NCBI GenBank assembly: GCA_050049805.1
Contig: JASFVN010000190.1
Coordinates: 1-8,604, forward strand
Direction of reading: 5' to 3'
From: JABDNZ01 sp050049805
Lineage (GTDB): Bacteria; Gemmatimonadota; Gemmatimonadetes; Longimicrobiales; Gaopeijiaceae
Length of the DNA: 8,604 bases
Shown: piece by piece, positions 1-5,255 of the stretch
How positions within the stretch are numbered: position 1 is the first letter of the stretch
How the letters are laid out: each line of letters starts with the position of its first letter
Position numbers and translations under genes: made by a program
Notes under the pieces: generated by a model
Database searches by the model: none
What the model was told of the DNA's origin: nothing
Seen by the model: only the letters and a program-made list of their open reading frames with translations

Positions 1-104
1 ACCGCCGCCCCGGCTGTACATCAATTCCGGCGTTCGGGCCTGTGGTCCCGGGCTTTGGAGGATGCCGTTGGATACCGGCGCCGGAAGCCTGCGCTTGAGA
101 CGTG

Positions 105-143
105 AAAAGAAAACCGCCCCCACCGCATGAGCGGTGAGGGCGG
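105..143 (-). terminator. Rho-independent terminator of the SusC/SusD operon
   Basis: Arms at 114-126 and 131-143 form a 13-pair stem with a 4-base loop. Read on the minus strand, the stem is followed at once by the tract TTTTCTTTT (113 down to 105). One position (120/137) is a C-A mismatch on the plus strand but a G-U pair in the minus transcript, which shows the signal is built for the minus strand. It lies 26 bases past the stop of the SusD-like gene and is the natural end of that operon. Bases 1-104 beyond it show no supportable gene, only the short palindrome CCGGCGCCGG near 74-83. Confidence 0.93.
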
Positions 144-168
144 GCAAAAGTCCAGGTTGTTCGAGGCG

Positions 169-1470
169 TCAGCTTCCGTCGATGGTACCCGCCGCCGCCT
201 CCTTGCAGGTGAAGTTCGGGTTGACGCGGCATTCACCGCTTGGAACAGGCAAGCAGGAATCCCGCCTGGGCTCACCCGGCCATGCCACCGTCCCTCCGTT
301 CAGGAAGGGGTGGTCCCAGCGGTGAAGGTCCCAGAGCCTGCGACCCTCGATCCAGAGGGTCAGCATACGCTCCCCGTCCAGGATCGACCAGGCGTCGTCG
401 TAGGCGTTGGGATATTCCAGCGCCCCCGCCGAAGCAGGCTCTTCGATGGGATCCAGGTCCCAGATGGCCCGAAGTCGGTTGATCTGCGTGGTGAACTCCG
501 CAAGGTTGCCGTTTCGAAGGGCTGCCTCGGCTTCGATCAGTCGGGCCTCACCCCCGGACAGGATGGGAACTTCACTCCCGGGATCGTCGTACTTCTCCTG
601 CCGCAAATGGGGGGTCACGCCATCGGCACCCAGCTCATTGGGACAGCCACCGAGTCTACAGTCGGTGATGGGTGCCCGGGGGTCCCAGTCCGGACTGAAG
701 GATCCGGCGTACGTGTTATAGGCCGACATCTCATGCCGGTTGTGGGTTTCATCGTAGAGCTCGTTATAGTTGTCGCTTATGTCGAAGTAGGCCACAACCT
801 GAAAGTCGTCGTCGACCAGGGCGGCCTCCGCCGCCGCCTGACTCCATTGCCCCAGACCAACATAGGCTGAGGCCAGCCCGGCATGGGCGGCCATGGCCCA
901 CTCGCCTCCGTAAGCGAGGGCCCGGTTGAAGGCTGCCGCCGCCGAATCGAAGGCTACTGATTTGGGCTGAAGGGTCCCGTACTCACCCTCATCGGAGTAG
1001 ACGACCTGGCAGTGATTCTCCGCAAGCGCCCTGTGGGCCACGCCCTGGAGGACCCACGCCCGGGCGATATAGTCTTCGTAGTCGACTCCGGAGAGATCCA
1101 TGTCGTTCAGGATCCGGTCCACGTGGAGCTCGGCCATCCAAATTGCCTCGTGAGCCTGCTCCCAGGCGCCGTTCACCTCGTCCTGAACGGCCCACCCGAC
1201 ACGAAAGTACCCGGTATCGGCGTAGCTGCCCGATCCGGCCAGCTCGTCGGAGAGCCGGGCGATGTCGAAGGGAAAGTTGTCCATGAAGTCCGAGATGTCC
1301 GAGGAAAGTCCCGTGATGAGGACGGGGATCAGGTCCGGGTTGTTGATATCCGAGTCCAGAATTTGGCCCGGGTTCGTAACGTCGAAAAGGTCTCCGCATC
1401 CTGCCGTGAGGAAAAAGAGCGCGATAAGCGGCGCCCACACTCCGCGGCGGATCATGCATGCGATTCTCAT
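169..1470 (-). CDS. SusD/RagB-family nutrient-binding outer-membrane lipoprotein
   Basis: Predicted surface lipoprotein that captures a nutrient and acts as the lid of the partner SusC-like channel. The N-terminus is a lipoprotein signal: basic MIRRG, a hydrophobic run, then LTAGC with Cys25 as the lipidated residue, followed by acidic GDLFD. Family hallmarks seen: the DVTNPGQILDSD N-terminus of the mature protein; helical TPR-like stretches rich in Ala (about residues 100-200); the SusD/RagB C-terminal signature LSGGEARLIEAEAALRNGN near residues 305-325; and ERMLTLWIEGRRLWDLHRW near 365-385. At 433 residues it is shorter than classical Bacteroides SusD (about 550). Three consecutive ATGs lie at 1476, 1473 and 1470; GGAG at 1479-1482 is 2, 5 and 8 bases from them, so I chose the third, though the second is possible. 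The gene starts 21 bases after the stop of the SusC-like gene, so they are co-transcribed. The mature part has six extra cysteines, an unusual number. The substrate cannot be predicted. The family assignment is firm. Confidence 0.92.
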   Translation of the reverse strand: MRIACMIRRGVWAPLIALFFLTAGCGDLFDVTNPGQILDSDINNPDLIPVLITGLSSDISDFMDNFPFDIARLSDELAGSGSYADTGYFRVGWAVQDEVNGAWEQAHEAIWMAELHVDRILNDMDLSGVDYEDYIARAWVLQGVAHRALAENHCQVVYSDEGEYGTLQPKSVAFDSAAAAFNRALAYGGEWAMAAHAGLASAYVGLGQWSQAAAEAALVDDDFQVVAYFDISDNYNELYDETHNRHEMSAYNTYAGSFSPDWDPRAPITDCRLGGCPNELGADGVTPHLRQEKYDDPGSEVPILSGGEARLIEAEAALRNGNLAEFTTQINRLRAIWDLDPIEEPASAGALEYPNAYDDAWSILDGERMLTLWIEGRRLWDLHRWDHPFLNGGTVAWPGEPRRDSCLPVPSGECRVNPNFTCKEAAAGTIDGS

Positions 1471-1478
1471 CATCATAT

Positions 1479-1482
1479 CTCC
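1479..1482 (-). promoter_or_regulatory. Shine-Dalgarno of the SusD-like gene
   Basis: GGAG on the minus strand sits 9 bases beyond the SusC-like stop codon (1494-1492). Its distance to three tandem ATGs is 2, 5 and 8 bases, which favours the third (1470) as the start. The closeness to the upstream stop suggests coupled translation. Confidence 0.7.
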
Positions 1483-1491
1483 GTTCGCGGG

Positions 1492-4371
1492 TTAGAAGTT
1501 CACGGTGGCGCTGAACAGGAAGACGCGCGGCACCGGGAGGCCGTAGTAGTCCCGACTGGTTGCGTACCAGCTACCCGTTGCGCCCGTATAGCCATGGGTC
1601 TCCGGATCGCCGTCCTCGTATTTGGTCCAATACCAGAGGTTTCGCCCCTGTAGTCGCAGGGTCAGTCCCCCGATCTGGTTCGGGAGCAGGCTTTCGGGCA
1701 GCCGGTAGCTCAGGACCAGCGACCGGATTCTGAAAAAGTCCCCGGCCATGGTCCAGGCACCGTAATTGGCGTCCCGAGGGCTGCACTTGGCCAGCTCTGC
1801 GGCCGTGTAATTCGCCTCGTTGTCCCTGTCCAGATTAATGGCGTCGATGACGTCCTGGCAGGTGGCCCAGAAATCCCGGCGAATGTTCTGACGGGCTGTT
1901 CCGTTCTGCTTGATATGGCCACCCTGGTACTCCCCGAGGCCCTCCAGCGTGAGGTTTCCGAAGAAGGTGAGTCTCGGAGTGATGCCGAAGGTGGTGGTGG
2001 GTCTGGCCGTTCCCTGGTAGCACTCCTCGAAGTCCGGCCGGGCGAATTCGTCGGGATTCGTCACGCAATCCCCGAATTGGGCGCTCACCGGCCGCCCCTT
2101 GAGGCGCTCGTCGGTGACGGGGCCAAGGGAAACCACTTCGTCCTCGCCGTGGTAGAAGTTGCCGCCCAGGTCGAAGGAGAAGTCGGAGCTGCTGATGAGA
2201 CTGGCGTTGGCCGCCAGCTCGAAGCCGGCGTTCTCCACCTTACCGAGATTGGTGAGAATGGCCTGCTCGGTGCCGATGGAAGCCGGGCGGTCCAGCCGCA
2301 GGAGGGCGTCGGTGGTGGTCTGCTTGAAGTAGGTGAAATCCAGGCTCAGGCGGCCGTCGAAGAGGGATGCCTCGAATCCACCCTCGGCCTCCAGGGTCCG
2401 CTCCGGGCCCACGTCCTCGTTGCCCAACTCGGAAAGGATGAGACCCGGTTGGCCGTCGTCACTGGCTGCACCACTGGAGGTCCAGGTCCGGTTGGAGGCG
2501 AAGGGGGCCGGGGCCCGCCCCGACTCACCCAATGCGCCCCGGAGCTTCATGGTCTCCCACCAGGAGGGCCAGAAATCGTGGTCCGAGATGGTGTAGGCTG
2601 CCGAAACTTTCGGATAGAAGGCCAGGCCGAAGTTCTCGCCGAAGGTGCTGAAGCCGTCCCAGCGTCCACCCAGGGTTACGAAGAGGCGGTCGTTCCACCC
2701 AAACTGTTCCTGGGCGAAGAATCCGCCGCTGGCGGTTCGGGTCCAAGATTCGTTGGCCTCGGTGTAGGTTCCCGATTCCACGAGTTTTTCTCCGGGTCCG
2801 GAGAAGTTCTCGCCGTAGCCGTAGACACCCCAGCTGAACTCGTCGTAGTACTGGGCTCCCCAGGAAAGGTCGGAGGAGAGGTCGATATCGAGGAGCGGGA
2901 CCCTGAGGTCCGTGCTCCAAGTGCCGGCGTAATCCGCGGTGATGTTCCGATCCATCTCCAGATCGTTTTCGCGGTTCCCTTCAGGCTGGTAGAAGTGCTG
3001 CCAGGGCCGCTCTTCCGTGTAGTCTGCGCTCTGGTAGTCAAGCCCGACGTTCAGCCGGTGGTTCAAGCTCGCCGAGGGAGACCACTGGATCTGGACGCCG
3101 GAGATGAAGTGGTCGATCTGCTGCCGAATATCCATGTTCAGAACGGCGGAGTCGTCGTGCCCGGGGGTGTAGTCGTTCTCCCACCGCATGACGTTCAGGA
3201 TTAGACCCTCTGCGTTGTTTCCGTCGGGGACGAACGTGATGTCCCGGCGGGTGAACATGTTGCTGGACCGAATGGTGAGGTTGTCCAGGGGTTCGAATCG
3301 GAAGTTCCCCCGGAAGCTCATGTCCGTGGCCCCTTGCGGTTCGATGTTCCCTCTCTGGTCACCGATGGATGCCGCAAAGAAATACGGCACTTCGGTGCCG
3401 CCCTGTACCTGGAGGTTGTACTCCTGGATGTAGCCCTTCCTGAGCCAGCTGCCGCTGGAGGGGCAACCGGGGTCCATGGAGCAGTCGTTCATATGGATTC
3501 CGGTGGGGTCCTCTTCGGGGCCCACATGCCCGACGTCGGAGAACCCCTGGGAGGTGGTGAACGTCCAACGGGCGGAGCCACCCCCGCCGTTTTTGGTGAA
3601 GACCTGGATCACGCCCCCGGCGGCCTCGGTGCCGTACAGCGTGGTAGCGGCAGCGCCCTTGATGACCTCGATGCGGTCGATGGAGGCGGGGTCCAGGTTG
3701 TCGAAGGCACTGGCTCTGGTGTTGGACTCACCGGAGGACCCGTAGTAGCTCATTTCCATCCGAACCCCGTCCACGTAGACGAGCGGATAGTTGTCATTGG
3801 GGTCACCCAGGGTATTCACACCCCGGAGCATGATTTCGGATCCGCTTCCGGCGTTTCCGCCCATGCTCGTGATGGTCAGCCCGGGGGTCTTGGCCTGGAG
3901 CACGTCGGTCACGGAGGTGATGGGCTGGGCTTCGAGGTCGTCGGAGGAGATAACCCCCACCGTGTTCCCGATCTCCCGCCTCCGGGCTGAGCCGGCCGTA
4001 CCGGTGACCACCAGCTCGTCGAGGTTGATGGCCTCCGTCCTGAGGGCGAAGTCGGCGACCGCCGTCTCGCCCGCTCCTACCGTCACCTGCAGGGTACCCA
4101 TGGCAAAGCCCAGGCGGGTGACTTCGATTGTGTGAGTGCCCACAGGGACGTTCAAGATCAGATAGCGTCCCTGAGGATTGGCCATGGTGCCGATGGTTGT
4201 CCCCTGGATTGCGATCTGGGCGCCCGCGAGAGGCTCGCCCGTGTTCGCGTTGGTGATTTGGCCCGCGACTTGTCCGGTCGCCTGGGCCGCCAGGGGGAGT
4301 GTTGTGAGGAATAGGAGTAGGACACTGGCGAGTATCCCAATCCCGTTTCGCACTGTAGTACGGGATGTCAT
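1492..4371 (-). CDS. SusC/RagA-family TonB-linked outer-membrane receptor
   Basis: Predicted TonB-dependent outer-membrane channel of the SusC/RagA type, importing a nutrient handed over by the SusD-like lipoprotein encoded next. From the chosen start (959 residues) the order is: signal peptide 1-31 ending LAAQA; a carboxypeptidase-regulatory-like beta-sandwich about 34-111 (VAGQITNANTGEPLAGAQI...GRYLILNVPVG); a TonB-box-like LDELVVTGT at 117-125; a plug with PLVYVDGVR and the SusC-typical DRIEVIKGAAATTLYGTEA; then a beta-barrel. Near the end, the motif W-x-M-AGDFFRIRSLVLSYRLP and the terminal Phe (FLFSATVNF) are typical of SusC proteins and of the BAM-recognised last strand. An upstream in-frame GTG (4485) would add 38 basic residues ahead of the signal peptide; I reject it because AGGAG at 4379-4383 lies 7 bases before the ATG at 4371. 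It is the first gene of a two-gene operon. Six barrel cysteines fall in three close pairs. The class is certain; the substrate is unknown. Confidence 0.95.
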   Translation of the reverse strand: MTSRTTVRNGIGILASVLLLFLTTLPLAAQATGQVAGQITNANTGEPLAGAQIAIQGTTIGTMANPQGRYLILNVPVGTHTIEVTRLGFAMGTLQVTVGAGETAVADFALRTEAINLDELVVTGTAGSARRREIGNTVGVISSDDLEAQPITSVTDVLQAKTPGLTITSMGGNAGSGSEIMLRGVNTLGDPNDNYPLVYVDGVRMEMSYYGSSGESNTRASAFDNLDPASIDRIEVIKGAAATTLYGTEAAGGVIQVFTKNGGGGSARWTFTTSQGFSDVGHVGPEEDPTGIHMNDCSMDPGCPSSGSWLRKGYIQEYNLQVQGGTEVPYFFAASIGDQRGNIEPQGATDMSFRGNFRFEPLDNLTIRSSNMFTRRDITFVPDGNNAEGLILNVMRWENDYTPGHDDSAVLNMDIRQQIDHFISGVQIQWSPSASLNHRLNVGLDYQSADYTEERPWQHFYQPEGNRENDLEMDRNITADYAGTWSTDLRVPLLDIDLSSDLSWGAQYYDEFSWGVYGYGENFSGPGEKLVESGTYTEANESWTRTASGGFFAQEQFGWNDRLFVTLGGRWDGFSTFGENFGLAFYPKVSAAYTISDHDFWPSWWETMKLRGALGESGRAPAPFASNRTWTSSGAASDDGQPGLILSELGNEDVGPERTLEAEGGFEASLFDGRLSLDFTYFKQTTTDALLRLDRPASIGTEQAILTNLGKVENAGFELAANASLISSSDFSFDLGGNFYHGEDEVVSLGPVTDERLKGRPVSAQFGDCVTNPDEFARPDFEECYQGTARPTTTFGITPRLTFFGNLTLEGLGEYQGGHIKQNGTARQNIRRDFWATCQDVIDAINLDRDNEANYTAAELAKCSPRDANYGAWTMAGDFFRIRSLVLSYRLPESLLPNQIGGLTLRLQGRNLWYWTKYEDGDPETHGYTGATGSWYATSRDYYGLPVPRVFLFSATVNF

Positions 4372-4378
4372 AGCAACA

Positions 4379-4383
4379 CTCCT
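4379..4383 (-). promoter_or_regulatory. Shine-Dalgarno fixing the SusC-like start
   Basis: AGGAG on the minus strand, 7 bases before the ATG at 4371. It selects this start over the GTG at 4485, and the protein then begins directly with a normal signal peptide. Confidence 0.8.
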
Positions 4384-4411
4384 GCTTGGTGTGGAAAGGA
4401 CAAAACTCAAG

Positions 4412-4472
4412 GCAATCGCACAATCCACCCTGCGCCGGGAACTCCGGCGTTTCCGGGGTTTGACGCGATTGC
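4412..4472 (-). promoter_or_regulatory. Long nested stem-loop in the receptor gene leader
   Basis: In the minus-strand reading, four sets of arms nest about one centre. The outer arms are GCAATCGC and GCGATTGC (8 bp, 4465-4472 with 4412-4419). Inside them CAA pairs with TTG, then ACCC with GGGT. The core is CGCCGG-AGTTC-CCGGCG (6 bp, 5-base loop, 4433-4449). That gives 21 paired positions across 61 bases. It lies between the candidate promoter (4492-4520) and the start codon (4371), about 40 bases ahead of the ATG, so it should be in the 5' untranslated leader. There is no U-tract after it, so it is not a simple terminator. It could be a regulatory RNA leader, an mRNA-stabilising hairpin or a protein-binding DNA palindrome. 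The structure is seen; the role is not known. Confidence 0.6.
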
Positions 4473-4491
4473 GGATCACTACCACAGGGAC

Positions 4492-4520
4492 ACAATACGG
4501 GGCAGACAGCAGAATCTCAA
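4492..4520 (-). promoter_or_regulatory. Candidate sigma70-like promoter of the SusC/SusD operon
   Basis: On the minus strand, TTGAGA (4520-4515; 5 of 6 match to TTGACA) and TATTGT (4497-4492; 4 of 6 match to TATAAT) are separated by 17 bases, the ideal spacing. Transcription would start near 4485 and give a leader of about 115 bases containing the nested hairpin. This is pattern matching only; promoter consensus in this phylum is not well known. Confidence 0.42.
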
Positions 4521-4537
4521 TGGGTTCGTAGAGGCCC

Positions 4538-4556
4538 TAATCCTGGAATCAGGTTA
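4538..4556. promoter_or_regulatory. Operator-like inverted repeat in the divergent intergenic region
   Basis: TAAtCCTGgaatCAGGTTA is an imperfect palindrome: seven matched positions per arm, one bulged base, 4-base centre. It lies 18 bases upstream of the candidate -35 box of the receptor operon and 33 bases upstream of the candidate -10 box of the plus-strand gene. This is a plausible place for a regulator of both directions, but no regulator gene is in the window. Confidence 0.3.
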
Positions 4557-4589
4557 CATGTCCAGAGCTTGTGCCCCCGGGACCTCTCT

Positions 4590-4595
4590 TACAAT
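4590..4595 (+). promoter_or_regulatory. Candidate -10 element of the small lipoprotein-like gene
   Basis: TACAAT matches TATAAT at 5 of 6 positions, about 45 bases before the chosen ATG. It sits in an unusually T-rich patch for this genome. No good -35 box is found at 16-18 bases; the nearest is TTGTGC (4569-4574) at 15 bases. Weak evidence. Confidence 0.3.
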
Positions 4596-4640
4596 CTTTT
4601 TACTCGTCGCCAACAATTACGACCAACCGAGTTTCGGACC

Positions 4641-5144
4641 ATGAAAATGCGCTCTTGCTTGCTCGCCCTTTTCGCTCTGTTTTTCTCCGGAGCTTGCTAT
4701 CGATACGTGCCGGTGGAGCGGTACCAAGCACCCAGAGGCTCTGAGGTCAGGGTCATCCTGACCATGGACGGTGAGGACGAGATCAGGGGCACCTTCGGCC
4801 CCGGCGTCACCTTTCTGGACGGGCCCCTGGTACGATGGGATGCGGAGGGCCTCGGCCTCTCGACCGATCTCTCCATCAGCCGGGATGGGTATCCGTCCAC
4901 CACCATGACCGACACCATTCAGCTCCAACCGCATCACATTGCCAGGGTCGAGCTCAAGGAGCTGGATGGACGAAGGACGGCCTTTTTCACGGCAGGGGTG
5001 GTTGGTGTGGCGGCAGTGGCTATCATTGCTCCCAGCCTGGTTGGTGGTGAGTCCGACGACTCCGGAGAGGGCGACGACACAGATCCGGACGCCGCCATCG
5101 TTCTCTTCCGGATTCCGATTCGGATCGGCGGGGGAGGCGAGTAA
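4641..5144 (+). CDS. Putative small lipoprotein of unknown family
   Basis: I do not recognise this 167-residue protein. It starts MKMRSCLLALFALFFSGAC: a short basic N-terminus, a hydrophobic run, then Cys19 in a lipobox-like FFSGAC. Ser at the -3 position is not ideal, so signal peptidase II processing is likely but not certain. Residues about 33-110 look all-beta (EVRVILTMDGEDEIRG..., TFLDGPLVRWD, TIQLQPHHIARVEL), suggesting a small SH3- or Sm-like barrel; this fold call is only a guess from the strand pattern. Residues 113-134 are a glycine/alanine-rich hydrophobic stretch that could cross a membrane. It is followed by an acidic low-complexity run (ESDDSGEGDDTDPD) and a hydrophobic IVLFRIPIRIGGGGE tail. 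The ATG at 4641 begins the signal peptide; a TTG at 4569 or the ATG at 4647 are alternatives, and no clear SD precedes any of them. Divergent from the receptor operon, single-gene unit. Confidence 0.75.
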   Translation: MKMRSCLLALFALFFSGACYRYVPVERYQAPRGSEVRVILTMDGEDEIRGTFGPGVTFLDGPLVRWDAEGLGLSTDLSISRDGYPSTTMTDTIQLQPHHIARVELKELDGRRTAFFTAGVVGVAAVAIIAPSLVGGESDDSGEGDDTDPDAAIVLFRIPIRIGGGGE

Positions 5145-5159
5145 AGGGGGAGGCGAGTA
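5130..5159 (+). repeat. 14-bp direct repeat spanning the stop codon
   Basis: GGGGGAGGCGAGTA occurs at 5130-5143 and again at 5146-5159, 16 bases apart. The first copy holds the last codons and most of the TAA stop of the lipoprotein-like gene. The second repeats the same end in another frame and reads GAG TAG. This looks like a small slippage or duplication event. Confidence 0.8.
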
Positions 5160-5197
5160 GGGGGAAAGCCCCCTCCCATGAAAGGCACCTGCGAAAT

Positions 5198-5224
5198 AGG
5201 GCCCCGGCCTTCAACCGGGGCCCT
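5198..5224. terminator. Probable bidirectional terminator between convergent genes
   Basis: AGGGCCCCGG (5198-5207) and CCGGGGCCCT (5215-5224) form a perfect 10-bp GC-rich stem with a 7-base loop. It lies between the plus-strand lipoprotein-like stop (5144) and the minus-strand propeller stop (5256). The following tracts are weak: TCCTT on the plus strand, ATTTC on the minus strand. A smaller hairpin, GGGGG-AAAG-CCCCC, lies just before it at 5160-5173. Confidence 0.7.
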
Positions 5225-5255
5225 TCCTTGCTCGCTAGAATCGTGATCGGCCGAA

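Noticed and set aside
21..275. 84-codon minus-strand frame over the operon terminator
   Set aside because: It crosses the intrinsic terminator and overlaps the end of the SusD-like gene in another frame; the sequence is Arg/Ser-rich like other shadows.
127..870. 247-codon plus-strand frame over the SusD-like gene
   Set aside because: Its start lies inside the terminator hairpin and it is antisense to a convincing SusD-like protein.
1915..3204. 429-codon open frame on the plus strand, antisense to the receptor gene
   Set aside because: It lies wholly inside the clear SusC-like gene, has low-complexity Val/Gly/Glu-rich composition typical of antisense frames in GC-rich DNA, and shows no domain.
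4372..4485. N-terminal extension of the receptor from a GTG at 4485
   Set aside because: It would put a highly basic 38-residue stretch before a normal signal peptide and lacks an SD, while the ATG at 4371 has AGGAG 7 bases upstream. The stretch also contains the nested palindrome.
4460..4488. TTGACG on the plus strand as a -35 box
   Set aside because: No -10-like sequence lies at proper spacing, and the site falls inside the minus-strand leader palindrome.
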